Assembly: GCA_948567375.1 (NCBI GenBank)
Contig: OX419757.1
Span: 10,492,974-10,556,973 of the forward strand
Direction of reading: 5' to 3'
Origin: Lunularia cruciata
Lineage: Eukaryota; Streptophyta; Marchantiopsida; Lunulariales; Lunulariaceae
Length of the DNA: 64,000 nt
Part shown: in pieces, positions 46,247 through 58,023 of the stretch
Layout: every line of letters starts with the position of its first letter
Position numbering within the stretch: position 1 is the stretch's first letter
The notes under the pieces: generated by a model
Database searches by the model: none
What the model was told of the DNA's origin: nothing
Seen by the model: only the letters and a program-made list of their open reading frames with translations
Translations under genes and position numbers: made by a program

Positions 46247-47564
46247 GACAAAGTAACCACAACAGCAAACCCGAACCACCAACTACAACCGCAAGTCGCA
46301 ACCGCAAGTGCCCCACCAAGTGCCAACACCACCAAGTGCGAATACCAACTAAGCACCACCCACTAATGTAACTCTAACCGAGATAACTACAGTAAGGGAC
46401 GGGCAACCTGTAACCTGCCATCATAACACGCACTCTCATGGTCTGCAGGTCATCACTTCTTGCCTCACCGGAGAGAAACAAAGGTAGTCTAACTGGTCAT
46501 CACTCCAACCTCACCACTAAGAGCACACTAGAGTACCAATGCTCAAAAGTCAAGGCACCTCACACAAACTTGGTGCACAAACAGGAAGCAAAGAATGGAA
46601 GGGATCCAATCACAAGAAATCTAAACAAAAAACCTCCATCTCATAACACAACACGGGATTGACTCTACCACCATTTGGCATTTGACATAAGAGAAGTTTG
46701 TATCTAAGTCCTAAGTTACCAGGATCACCAAGAATGGGATCAAACTACCTCTCCTAGCCAAAGCTACATGTGTATAGATAACAGTGGCACAATCACTAGG
46801 ACAACAAGTGAAGGTGGACCAGTTAGCTAGGGCACCAGTCTAGGAACAAGAGATCTAGGGGTCAAACTCTGTTGCGCACAATCTAGCAAGAAAGGCAGAT
46901 TTTGCCAACCAATGATCAAGATCTACTCTAAACTAGCTAGCCTCACGCCAGCAAGTTGGCTTGCTGGCCCTTCTAGGCCTTCGTAGCCTCTCATAGCCCA
47001 CAGCTCTATGCCTTGAAGCCTCTAAATGCCAAAATTCACCCAAATGAGGCCTTTCTTGTTGCCACTTCGAACCTCCTCCAAAATTGGCAAAACTTCTCCA
47101 AATCTGCAAAACTCCTCCAAATCTGGCCAAAATCTGACATGAATCTCAACCAAAATCTGACGTAAATCCTAAAGATGGCTGTCTGCCAAATCCCCCGCTA
47201 ACTTTCCACTTGAGCTAAATTGACAACAAGGGTTTTTCCAAATCACAAATTCATGAGAAGAGCTTCCCAACTCCACCTTCAATTTGACTTTTTGAGCCCA
47301 ACTCGTAGCAAATTGGTCCTACCTTCACCTCCTAAGCTCAAAATCACAACCACTACTCGAAATTTGCTCCTTCTTTGCTCAAAATTTGGCCAGCGCTTCC
47401 GCACACCATCCGTCTAACTGCCAAATCTGCATCAAGTGAACGAGCTTCTGCACACTAGGGAAACACTGAACTTGAATTGAGCTACCAACAATCCACCGAG
47501 CTTAGAGATACCACCAACACTCAAAGTTCCTACACCCGATTTCCCCCTGACTTCACTTCTCTGA
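46247..47564. other. Element E untranslated leader
   Basis: 1.3 kb between the 5' LTR and gag with no convincing frame. The start after the LTR (minus-strand TCAGAGAAGTGAAG) has only a weak match to the initiator tRNA-Met primer site. 46380-46600 has a diverged relative at 58070-58290. Confidence 0.55.
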
Positions 47565-48012
47565 TGTAATCAGATTGCTTACCACTCTCAACTCAACTCA
47601 ACTCAAATTAGAACTTGATCTGTCACTCTATAAACTGCCAACAATTGAGGACTGATTACAGTCAAGCCACACTCACTCAAGCATAGAGAATCCAGGTGAC
47701 GCTCGCCGGCCTCTGTTCACCATAGCCAGGAACTCAAAGGCTCAACATCAGAGAAGTGAGCTCTTTGGAGCTCACTTCAAAACTATACCCCTTGGACTCA
47801 AGCTAGCTTTGAAACCCTAACGGTCCCACTGACGGCACACTCGACGATGCAAACGGTGCAAAGTGATAATGGGCCCCATGAAGTCAGTACCCTGAACACG
47901 AAATCTAACCGTCGGAAAGTAGTCTCTGAGAAACTGCTAGAATAACTCTAACTACTATCATTGGAACTCTAGTGTCTAAGCATCTAGATGCGGAACTACA
48001 AATGGCGTGACA
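47565..48012 (-). mobile_element. Element E 5' LTR
   Basis: 448 bp with TGTCACGCC and CTGATTACA as element-sense termini; it abuts IVb gag at 48013. Match to 38090-38537 includes the AACTCAACTCAACTCA repeat and the hairpin (47753-47778). No copy of repeat X adjoins it. Confidence 0.88.
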
Positions 48013-49900
48013 CCTTTCCTTTGGACTGCAATGTAGTGCACTTAGTAGGAGTCTATAGGTATTTCACAAGAGGCTTTGGGTTGTGTGGTTGAGGGCACTG
48101 ACTTCCAACATGGCCCAAACCTTTACAATTTCCACAAAGTGGAACATACCCAATCTGTTGCCTTGGCTCAAGACAATTTGAAGACCAATGGCCCATAGAG
48201 CGACAATTGTAACATGCTCATGGTGCAACATTTTGAGCCCTATTTTGGGTGCCCATTGGTGGTCTTTATTGAGGAGCATTATTCTTATACTCTATTGGTC
48301 CATACCTTGGACCTTGGTATGGTGTGCTTGCTTGAGGTTGTACCTCTTATGTTTGGTACATTGCCTCTTCTTCCTCATTTTGGTCCCAACCTAGGACCCA
48401 ATCAATCTGCTGCACTAAAAATTGCAATTTGAAGTAAACACTCCATGTTGGCATGATCTGACTTGCCACATGCAGTGCACCATACATTTGGTCTTCCAAA
48501 TGAAGGGGAGTTTCTTTGGTGCTTTGTCCCAATCATTTGGATTTTAAAATCCACAAATTCCTAATCAAATTCTCTAGCTTATTGTCCATTTTATTTATAG
48601 GTTTTGCTAGAGAGGTCAATGCTTCCTTTCCTTTGCATCTTCACATTCTCCTTGGCTTAACATCTTCTTTGGATTCTAAAGAAGAATTGGATGACATAGA
48701 GGATTCCTTTGAAGAAGGGGAGGTACTACAAGAAGCTCTTTGTTTGGGCTTCTTGCCTTTCTTCTCCTAATTTCTTCAGTTACCGGACAAATGAGAGTGG
48801 GCCACTTTGTATCCGGCAACATGTTTGAGCACCTTGTCCAAGGAAGTGACATTCCTTTCCCTGGCAAACTTGCAAATCTCTGGTGACAATCCACCAAGGA
48901 ACCAAGTGATGACTTGGGCATCAGACTAACCCACTTCACCATATTGCTTTAGCTTTTGGTATAATAAGGCCATGAACTGCTCAAAGTAGTCTCTTGACTT
49001 CTCTTTCTTTCCCCGGTCCAAATCATTGAGTGCCGTAAAGACACTTGTATCATAATCAACTTCCCAGAATCATTCTAGGAAGTTGTTTTGCAAGTCTGCC
49101 AAGACGGCTAGTTTGAACCCCTTTGGGTCACATGGGTATACCTGCTCCTTGCCTTCTTTTGTAGTAGACTTGGAAAAATCCACAGCCAATCAATAAAATC
49201 ATGTTCCTTATTGGCAAAGGGGATGACTTTAGATCCCTTGATGAATTCATTAGGATCTTCATCTTGTTCCATCTCCTTATACTTTTGGTTTGCATGTTGG
49301 TGATGGGTAACAAACTCATTCTCTAACTTTGAAGAGTAGGTTGTGAAAGTGTAGAACTTGATGGACCCAAGGTACGAGTTGGTGATTGTGCATCTGATTC
49401 AGCCTAGGAGTTTCAATTTACCAAATTCAAAGTTTGGTCTTTTTCAATAGGTTGTTCTTTTATGGGTACGTCAACTTCAACCCAAGTTGGAGAAAGATGC
49501 TCAATATCTTCAGTTTGCTCTATAGGATCCCTTTGAAGTAGTCGAGGAATTTTATGTAAGAGGTATTGACACTCTTTTTCAGTTAGTATTTGTGCTATCT
49601 CTTCACAAATAAATTTCCCTTTATGAAATTGGCTCCCTTGATAGCTTTAGAGGAAGCCAATGTATTGGGTTGCAACAAATATGTTTTTCCACTTGTGCTT
49701 TTCTTCTTCTTGGGATTTGGAAATGCAAAGTAGCCTCACCACCCAATCTCATGTTTCTTTGTTCAAGGTCTTTCAAGGCTTCTTAACTTTGTGAAGAATG
49801 TGTAAATCTAATATCTCCTTCATAGATTCTTCACTTGTGAATTGGCTCTTTTAGCGTTCTTCTTCTTCATGTTGCAAATTTTATGAGCCCTTTCTTCTTG
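48013..49900 (-). pseudogene. Element IVb gag
   Basis: Equivalent to element I gag. Zinc knuckle CYNCRSMGHWSSNC at 48173-48214, and a second intact one (CGNCKGLGHVGSQC) just downstream near 48100-48140, where element I has lost a cysteine. The core has FAKLGGLSPE-like and LNDLDRGKKEK-like blocks on the minus strand near 48900-49060. Frameshifts and stops are frequent. Its end is in 37501-37983, on the other side of element E. Confidence 0.82.
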
Positions 49901-49977
49901 TTGTTCTCGCAATGCAAACATTCATAATTTTTGGATTTAAGATTTGGCTTCATATTCTTCCACTCTTGAGATTTGTA

Positions 49978-49995
49978 TCCCCAACAATAGTGCCA
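49978..49995 (-). other. Element IVb primer-binding site (degenerate tRNA-Asp)
   Basis: Minus-strand TGGCACTATTGTTGGGGA, seven bases after the LTR end, is a decayed form of the element I primer site. Confidence 0.75.
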
Positions 49996-50002
49996 AAAAT
50001 CA

Positions 50003-52565
50003 TATGACAACTCGACAAGTATCACTTTTGCAATTATCAATAAGTAACAGTTTGTTCCCACAAAGATATGAGTCAAAAATGGTCAAATACAAAGTAAATA
50101 ATAACCAAAAAGTTTTCCTTGAGTAGAAACCACAGTCCAAAGAGAGTAACAAGTGCTCAACAACAATTCTTGTCATAAATTACACACCCATAATCACAAT
50201 TCATCAAATCTGTCCAAACCAACCTTGATTGTGATGATTCAATTTCTCTTGAAGAAGGGTACTTCACTATGACATGACTTCACCTTGGAATTTTGTTCCA
50301 TCCTTCCACTAAAGGCACAACTTCCTCAATCAAAATTGCTTTGCATCAATCCAATGTTGCACTCACAACAATTGCAAAATACTACCAACACTACAATTCC
50401 TCACAAATTTGTCAAGGCATTGCTTTGATTGCTATCCACTCAAGATCAAACACACAAAATGAGATCAGAGTTGTGGAATCCAACATCCAACAAGCTCATT
50501 GACTTGCACTTTGATCTTCTCTAAACACTCACAAACACACAGACATGATTGATACTCGAAATTAAGCTGAAACAATGAGCACTGTGTTACAACACTTTGC
50601 TTTACTCAACTTCAAAAATATGACTATTGAACAACAGAATAATATGAATGCATCCTTTAAATAGTAAAAGCACTTGACAGTTATCTAACTAAATACTCTT
50701 CTATAACAACTTTACCAACCTGCAGATCCAAAATGAGAAACCACCTCTTCATATTTGCCTCTCCAAATCTAAAATTTGTTACTAATTTGATCTGATGTCT
50801 ACCTTGATTTGGCTTCTAAACCCAAGTTACCTTCAATCACTTTCTCTACTTTGGCTTTATATACAACTTCTATATCTTCTTCTAATTTTGTCACATCTTC
50901 ACTTTGAACTGCAATTGATGTCATCACTAAATTATTTGCCTTCTCCTTTTCTACTCTAACTTCTCCAGACAACTCAGATATCTGACCCAAAGACAAAAGC
51001 ACTCCTACTTACTACTTTGCATATAGCTTCTTCCTTCACAACACTTTGAAGTTTGTCTAATTTGGATCTTACTAAATCTAATTTGAGACTCACATTGTCT
51101 CCTACTTCTAACATCCTCCTATCTACCCTCTTTCTTAAACAAATTAATAGATTATTCAGCTCAATGTCCTTTGCTTTTCTCTTTTGAATCTCTTGCACTA
51201 ACAATTTCAAGTCATGTAGTCTTGCTTCTTCCATCTTCTCTTTTGCTTTTATACTCAACATCACCTTCCTTCTCTTGATGATCTCTCCTACCAATTTTGA
51301 TGTATACCCACAAGTATGCTCTACCTTCAACTTATCTTGATACATCTGTAATTTGACTTCATACTCAGCCACCTATACCTTCTTCTCCTTTGCATACTAA
51401 GCAATCTGGCCTTCTACAATTCTTACCAGACCTCGTAGTCTTTCTTTCTCCTGATGTCTACTTGTCAACTTGCACTACCATGCTTGATCTTTCTTCATTG
51501 CACCTGACCTTAAGCTCTCCAACTCTTGCTCCATTACTGCTATGATGGCTTTTGAGTGTATGACTTTGATGCACACCTCTCCTAATTTGCTCTTCATCTT
51601 CTCAAATGCTACCTTCTTATTCCTCAACTCTTCGGCTTGATAGTCAAGGTCTATTCCACGCTTCTCAAAACTCTCTTGCAAGTTCTCTAGAGTCTTCTTC
51701 CAAAGTATTGAATCCACCTGAAGTTTTTTGGCTTCTTCTTCTCTTTTGGTTAACCTCTCCTTTAATTCCCACACTTCTTCACTAAGATACTTATCACCTG
51801 CAAGTTGTTCTTTACATCTGGATGATCCTTTTGTATCTTCTCCTTCTTTCACTTTAGTTGCAACAACAAAGACACATGATCATTGACAAATACTTGATTC
51901 CATCAATCTCTTACACCCCTTCCTTGTGGTCTTCATCTTTGGCTTTGATAGGTGGATCCTCCTTCAATGCCTTACCCCAAAGTCACGATCATACCTTCAA
52001 GGTCATCTCTTCCAAGCTTTGTTCTTTGTCCTCCTTCACTCGGCTTGGACCTGCAATTGTAGTCTGCAATCTTTCCTTGACCTTACTCCCTTTTGGATCA
52101 CCACCTTTGGCTCTTTGTCCATCTCCTCCATAGGTAACTCCAAACAAGGGACATCTCTTCCTTCCATATGATCAATCACCGCATAGAACTCTTCATCATC
52201 TTCTCTCGCCACTAATGACTAAACTTTGGGCTCACTTTCACTCTCATTGCTAGACTCTTAACTTTGCAATGGGAGTATTTCTTCTTCTAAGTCTTCTCCC
52301 TTAGACTTTGCTCCTTAAGATAGGTCCATTGCCACTACCTTGCCCCTTGGGTTTAGTCTTCTTGTCTTTTGTGGCTGGACAGGAGACACTACTTCTTTGA
52401 GTTTAGTCCACTTCTTTGTCTTTGGACTTGTCATTGCTATGATCTTCTTTTGTCTTGTCTTGGCACAGTGTTCATTGCTTGACCAAATCTGCACGATATA
52501 ATAGTGCTTGTTTTCATCCGCTTCACGACGGTCTTGTACTTTTCTTTTATCTCTCGGGGAACACA
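50003..52565 (-). mobile_element. Element IVb 5' LTR, truncated
   Basis: The element-sense 3' end (GAGTTGTCATA at 50003) matches element I. The sequence matches R/U5 and the coiled-coil half of the LORF, then stops near 52565 inside the LORF, where unrelated sequence begins. TTAAATA at 50657-50663 is the TATA box. Confidence 0.85.
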
Positions 52566-52566
52566 C
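50799..52566 (-). pseudogene. LORF, element IVb 5' LTR copy, N-terminus missing
   Basis: It begins within the conserved region (DKRKVQDRREADENKHYY, equivalent to DLRREVDAEEQQ in element I). Then a basic patch (KTKKWTKLKEV), an acidic linker and a coiled coil in open stretches: 51852-51475 (KGSSRCKEQLAGDKYLSEEV) and 51372-50974 (ARLHDLKLLVQEIQKRKAKD). The last of these nearly equals TRLHELKLLVQEMRQRQAKD in element I, despite many DNA differences. Confidence 0.78.
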
Positions 52567-52967
52567 AAGGTGCCTAGCTATGGAGATTGTAGATTAGAGG
52601 CTATAGGTAAACCTATAACTACTATGGTGCCCATATTTTTTGTTTTTTTCAAACTAGAGAAGAAGAAGTGTATAGAGAAGTCGGATTGTGCCTGTATGGC
52701 CAAAGAAGGCAAAGAAAAGAGTCTTTGGGATGAAACCCAAAGTAAAGTGACTTTGGGTCATAAGGCAAAGTACTTGGAAATGCCCTATCAGCATACAACC
52801 CAAAGTAAGGAGTCTTTGTATTGGGGGGAGCTCAACCCAAGGTGAAGTCAGTCTAACAACCTTTTTTCGGGACGAGAAATTCAAGAAGAGACCGTTCAAA
52901 ACCGGCGGCCCATATGCGTGAAGTACGATTGATAGTGATAAGCGCATGCAAGAGGTGTGATTTCTTG

Positions 52968-55346
52968 GTAGAAACTCAAATTGAAGTGAGACAAAGAAAG
53001 CGCCGACTTTAGATTACGTTCTTGGCATGGAATTGGAATGTTAGTTTTCCAAGTTTCATGACTGAGATCATCGAGATAAAGTGTCTCGATGGCCCCGAGG
53101 AAGAGGGGAAGAGAGGAAATCCGGCTCGCTGGACAGAGTTGGATTGGAGATTAGTACTCGAAAGAGAGGCAAGTGCAAAGCAGAGTGCCACATTCTTGGG
53201 GAAGGAAGAAGTAGCCAAAGAAACCCAAGAAGTGAGGGATGCATTCTCTTCAAAGCGGACAAAGAATGGATACAAGGTTGAGGGTTACAAGGATCCAGTG
53301 AAGAGAGGGATCGTGAGTGCTCTCATGGCCATCCTGAAGCCGGAGAGAACAACGTATGTGATGAAACACCAAGCGGTGTTCTTTCACAAACTGTTTGCAG
53401 GAGAACCAATCAATTGGGCGAGGTGCTTCCATGGAAGGACGTGAAAAATGGTGTGGAATCTGCGGGATAAGTTGCCTCCACATTACATCGTGCCGTTTAC
53501 ATCACACTTTTACCTTGGGTTGAATTTGCTCAACTTGGCAAAGCAAAATCAAATGGTGTCGCATTTCCATCCTGACTTGAGAAGAGAAGTCGACGTAGAG
53601 GAGCAATAGTATATCCTTCAAATCCAAAGCACAAACGAGTACTACAAGAAGACGGGGAAGAACGTGGAGATAGAAGCGAGTACTCCAAAGTCGAAGAAGC
53701 AAAGGTGGCAAGGCAAAGCCAAAGACAAGACAAAACCTTGGAAGACCAGGAGAGGAAACCCAAGGCGAGCATGGTGGTGATCGAGTCAGAAGACGAAGAC
53801 TCGGAAGGTGAAGCCGAGTGCAAGTCCAAAGACTTGGAACGGGAGGAAGAACCAGAGCTAACGCTGCAAAGTGGAGATATGAGTAGCAATAGCGATGAAG
53901 GTGGAGAAATGACATCAGTTCCAGCTGCTGCAGTAGAAGAAGAAGTTCAGGTAGAGCTTGAGCTAGAGGACATCACGAAGTTGGAAGATGAGATACCTGA
54001 GCCCAAGGAGCAGAAGTCTGCGATTCAAAGGGGAGTTCATTCAAGACATAAGACGAAGTGTGAAGCGGGGCCAAGTAAGGCAATGGAAGAAGTGAATGAA
54101 AGCTCGGGAAGTGAGGCATCGATTCTGATACAAAGACTACAGAGACGAAGGCGAGTATCGAGCAAACAAGAAGTGAAAAGAGAGATTGTGACGCAAGAGA
54201 AGGTAGTTGCGAGTGATGGAGTGGAGTACTTGTGGGAGATTGTGTGCCCATTGCTGATGAAGTTGGAGCACAAGAAGAAGGAAATGCAATCGACTTGTCC
54301 AGAAGTGAAGATTGTCTTGCAGGTGTTATCGAGATTAGAAGAAGAGAACTTGGAGTTGAAGAAGATTATAACCCGAGGTGAGGAAGAAAGTGAATTATTG
54401 CAAGTGGAGGCAGTAGTGAAGACTCAAGTAATTGAAGAATTGAAGAGAGAAGTGATGTATTGAGAGGAGCTTGTGAAGAAGAGTGACATAGCGAGGGAGG
54501 GACAAGTAGCAGAGTATGAGATTTTGAAGCAACAATTTGCTGATTCAAGAGTAGAACTTATCCATGCTATGGCGAGGGTAGCAGCAAAGGAACAAGAACT
54601 CAATAGAGTCATGGAGAGCGTAGAAGAGAAGAAGCAACTCTGGCAAAGGGAGTTGGCAGTAAGATATAGGGAAGAAGAGAGATTACGAGAGTTACTTCGT
54701 AATCGGGAAGAGAAGATTGAACAGAAGGAGAAGGAGAAGGAGAAAGAAATGGTGAAAGTCGAGTTTGAAGCGGAGTTGGTGATGTATAGAGAGGATTGGC
54801 TTGCAGATCGGGAGCAAGAAAGAAAGATGCAATTGGAGCCATTGAAGGAGATTGTCCTCAGGATTAATGCAATGTTAAGTACACAGGCCAGCATTCGAAT
54901 TGAAGAAACGAGGCTGCACGAGTTGAAGTTGTTGGTGCAGGAGATAGGCAAAAGACACAGATTTGAATGCCTTGTTGATCAGTCTAAGAACTCGTGTAGA
55001 TAGGAAGATATTAGAGGTAGAAGATAATATTGCAATTAGATTAGACTTAGTGAAATTAGAGATAGACAAACTTTGAAAGGATGTCAGAGCCAAACCCGAA
55101 GTAGACAAAGTAGGACTACATATGACTTCGGAGTTAGCAATAGAGACATTAGAGAAGAGTGGCTTGGGAAGTAAGGAGTTAGATAAGTTACCCACAAGTG
55201 GAATTTCAGATCAAGAGAGAGAATTGCTAGATCTAGTAGGAGAATTAGAAGTTGTGAAACCCGAGGATAGAGTCGTAGGAAGTAAAGTTACTTTGGGTTC
55301 AGGTTTGAAAGCCGAAGAAGAAGTAGACATTGGATTGGATCAGTAA
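52968..55346 (+). pseudogene. LORF, element III, N-terminally deleted
   Basis: The first roughly 110 codons seen in element I are missing. The conserved block is open at 53022-53444 (NPARWTELDWRLVL, GYKVEGYKDPVKRG, INWARCFHGRT). Here the ETQEVRDAFSS site keeps the glutamine codon that is a stop in both element I copies. A frameshift near 53700 is followed by the basic, acidic and first coiled-coil parts (53705-54463), one stop near 54462, a further 176 codons of coiled coil, a frameshift near 54950 and the tail (55122-55346). It is among the better-preserved LORF copies in the window. Confidence 0.85.
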
Positions 55347-55461
55347 CCAATTTGAGATTTGAATAGGCAGATATAAAGAGGTGCATTGTCATTTTGGATC
55401 TATAGGTTTGTAGAGTCATTAGGAAGAGGTGCATTAGGAAGATAACTATCAATTGTTTCAC

Positions 55462-55468
55462 TATTTAA
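55462..55468 (+). promoter_or_regulatory. TATA box of element III 5' LTR
   Basis: TATTTAA in CACTATTTAAGAGTGGCAT, about 650 bases before the LTR end, same context as in element I. Confidence 0.7.
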
Positions 55469-56121
55469 GAGTGGCATTCGTAGTCAGATGTTGTTCAGTG
55501 CTCATTATTTTTAAGAATAGATAAAGCAAAGTGTTGTGAAGCAATGCTCGTCGCTTGAGCTTGATTTTGAGTATCAACTTTGTGTTTGTGTTTGTGAGTG
55601 TTTGGAGAAATTCAAAGTCCAAGTCAGTGTTTTTGTTGGATGTTGGATTCCACAACCTTGATCTTCATTCTGTGTGTTTGATCCTGAGTGAAGTGCAATC
55701 GAAGCAATGTCTTGACAAATCTGAGAGGAATTGTAGTGTTGGTAGTATTTTGCATTTGTGAGTGCAATGCGAAGTTGATGTGAAGCAATTTTGATCGAGG
55801 AAGTTGTGCCTTCAGTGGAGGGGTGGAACACAATTCTGAGGCGAAGTTGTTTTGCAATGAAGTGCCATTTTTGGGAGAGCCTGAATCATCCCAAACAAGA
55901 TTGGAGTTGTGATTAAGGAGTGTGAATTCGTGACAGAACTGCGAGTTAGTGCTTGTTACTCTCTTTTGGGTGTGGTTTCTACCTGAGAGACTAAAGAACA
56001 ACTCAAGAAGAACTACATGTTACTGATTGACTTTGTATTTGACCAATTTTGACTCGTATCTGTGCGGGAGCAAACTTTACTTACCGCAAAAGTGATATTT
56101 GCTGAGTTGTCACATGATTTT

Positions 56122-56138
56122 TGGCACCACTACAAGGA
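56122..56138 (+). other. Element III primer-binding site (tRNA-Asp type)
   Basis: TGGCACCACTACAAGGA, seven bases after the LTR end, is a decayed form of TGGCGCCGCTGCCGGGGA; one base is missing. Confidence 0.85.
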
Positions 56139-56197
56139 TACAAATCTCGGAAGTGGAAGAATACAAAGCCAAATTTGAAAGTGGGTATCAACACAAT

Positions 56198-56771
56198 ATG
56201 AATGTATGCATCAAGAGAACAACGGGAAGAGAGAGCTTGAAGACGACACTACAGCGTGAAGAAGATGAACGTCTGAACGTCCTATCCACTGTTGATGAAA
56301 CCGAACGAGAGGCGTTGGACTTTCAACTTCTTCATGAAGTGCAGGAAGCCCTGCGAGAACTTGACCACAAGAAACATGAAGGCGGTTGGCAAGGCTACTT
56401 CGCATCTCCCTCTTCGTCCAAGAAGAAGAAAGACTCGAGTGGCCAAACATATGCATTGTGGCCCAGTACACCGACTTCCCCTAGAGCTGTAAAGGAAGTC
56501 ATGTCCTTAAAGAATTTTGTTTGAGATAAGACATCACAAACACTTACGGCAGAAGAGTGTCAACATCTTCTACGAACGATTCCTCGGTTGTCTCAAAGGA
56601 ATTTTGAAGAACAAATTGGAGGTGTTGATCCTGAATCTTCCACTCGGGTTGAAGTCAACACCCTCATAGCAGAAATTGTTGAAGAAGACCCCACCTTGAA
56701 TTTGACAAATTGGAACCCTTGGGCTGACAACACGGCGTCAATACCAGCCAATGGCTTGGTATGCAAAGTTC
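56198..56771 (+). pseudogene. Element III gag fragment
   Basis: Starts with ATG at 56198 (MNVCIKRTTGRESL), 84 bases after the LTR. It matches the gag N-terminus of element I and is better preserved: 109 codons open to one stop near 56522, then TLTAEECQHLLRTIPRLSQR and DPTLNLTNWNPWADNTAS. It ends abruptly at the deletion junction, where LTR sequence follows. No zinc knuckle or later gag domain. Confidence 0.88.
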
Positions 56772-58018
56772 GGGTTGAAGAAACGAGGCTGCACGAGTTG
56801 AAGTTGTTGGTGCAGGAGACAAGGCCAAGACAGGCAAAAGATATAGATTTGAATGCCTTGTTCATCAATCTAAGAACTCGTGTAGATAGGAAGATATTAG
56901 AGGTAGAAGATAATATTGCAATTAGATTAGACTTAGTGAAATTAGACATAGACAAACTTTGGAAGGATGTCAGAGCCAAACCCGAAGTAGACAAAGTAGG
57001 AGTACAGATGACTTTGGAGTTAGCAATAGAGACATTAGAGAAGAGTGGGTCGAGAAATAAGGAGTTAGATAAGTTACCCACTAGTGGAATTTCAAATCAA
57101 GAGAGAGAATTGTTGGATCTGGTAGAAGAATTAGAAGTTGTGAAACCTGAGATAGAGTAGTAGGAAGTAAAGTTACTTCGAGTTTGAAAGCCGAAGAAGA
57201 AGTAGACATCGGATCGGATCAGTAACCAATTTGAGATTTGAATAGGCAAATATGAAGAGGTGCATCGTCATTTTGGATCTGTAGGTTTGTAGAGTCATTA
57301 GGAAGAGGTGCATTAGGAAGATAACTTTCAATTGTTTCACTATTTAAGAGTGGCATTTGTAGTCAGATATTGTTTAGTGCTCATTATTTTTGAGAACAGA
57401 TAAAGCAAAGTGTTGTGAAGCAGTGCTCATTGCTTGAGCTTGATTTCGAGTATCAACTTTGTGTTTGTATTTGTGAGTGTTTGGAGAAATTCAAAGTGCA
57501 AGTTAGTGTGTTTGTTGGATGTTGGATTCCACAACCTTGATCTTCATTTAGTGTGTTTGATCCTAAGTGAAGGGCAATCAAAGCAATGCCTTGATAGATT
57601 TGAGAGGAATTGTAGTGTTGGTAGTATTCTGCATTTGTGAGTGCAATGCAAAGTTGATGTGAAGCAATTTTGATCGAGGAAGTTGTGCCTTCAGTGGAGG
57701 GGTGGAACACAATTTTGAGGCAAAGTCGTTTTGCAGTGAAGTGTCATTTTTGGGAGAGCCTGAATCATCCTAATCAAGATTGTTCAAAAAGATTTGATGG
57801 AGTTGTGATTAAGGAGTGTGAATTTGTGACAAGACTGCGAGTCAGTGCTTGTTACTCTCTTTTGGGTGTGGCTTCTACCTGAGAGACTAAAGAAGAACTC
57901 AAGAAGAACTACATCTTACTGATTGACTTCGTATTTGACCAATTTTGACTCATATCTCTGCGGGAATGAACTTTACTTACCCGATTACCGCAAAAGTGAT
58001 ATTTGCCAAGTTGTCACA
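56772..58018 (+). mobile_element. Element III 3' LTR, 5'-truncated
   Basis: Matches 54890-56114 of the 5' LTR: LORF coiled-coil end, TATA box (57341-57347), R/U5 and terminus. The U3 start and the polypurine tract are lost in the deletion. Confidence 0.9.
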
Positions 58019-58023
58019 ACTAC

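Larger units (their letters stand above)
37984..48012 (-). mobile_element. Ty3/gypsy element E with DNA methyltransferase and PHD finger
   Basis: Element-sense: LTR (48012-47565), leader, gag (from 46246), protease, cytosine DNA methyltransferase, RT, RNase H, integrase, PHD finger, a 107-bp repeat, second LTR copy (38537-38090) and a further copy of the 107-bp repeat. It inserted in the gag of element IVb, whose halves join cleanly when it is removed. Flanks CCTCT and CCTTT are a 5-bp target duplication with one mismatch. Domain order PR-DNMT-RT-RH-INT-PHD is unlike standard plant gypsy lineages. All parts are damaged. Confidence 0.9.
35935..52565 (-). mobile_element. Element IVb, gypsy element interrupted by element E
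   Basis: Element-sense: truncated 5' LTR (52565-50003), primer site, gag (49900-48013, resuming at 37983 after element E), protease, and the first part of RT (to 35935). The pol end overlaps in content with 33955-34820, so IVa and IVb are either two elements or one element with a duplicated segment. Nucleotide similarity to IVa is high in the shared region. Confidence 0.8.
52623..56114 (+). mobile_element. Element III 5' LTR
   Basis: 3492 bp. Compared with element I it lacks about 250 bases at the LORF N-terminus. TATA box at 55462-55468. Confidence 0.93.
52623..58018 (+). mobile_element. Element III, internally deleted relative of element I
   Basis: 5' LTR (52623-56114), primer site, the first 190 codons of gag, and then, at about 56772, a jump into the second half of a 3' LTR (to 58018). 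Flanked by ACTAC on both sides (52618-52622, 58019-58023). LTR start TATGGTGCCCATA, end GTTGTCACA. No protease, RT or integrase, so it is non-autonomous. Sequence close to element I but not identical. Confidence 0.95.

Noticed and set aside
46933-47417. Short open frames in the element E leader (both strands)
   Set aside because: Composition-driven, no motif, not between recognised domains; untranslated leader is the simpler reading.
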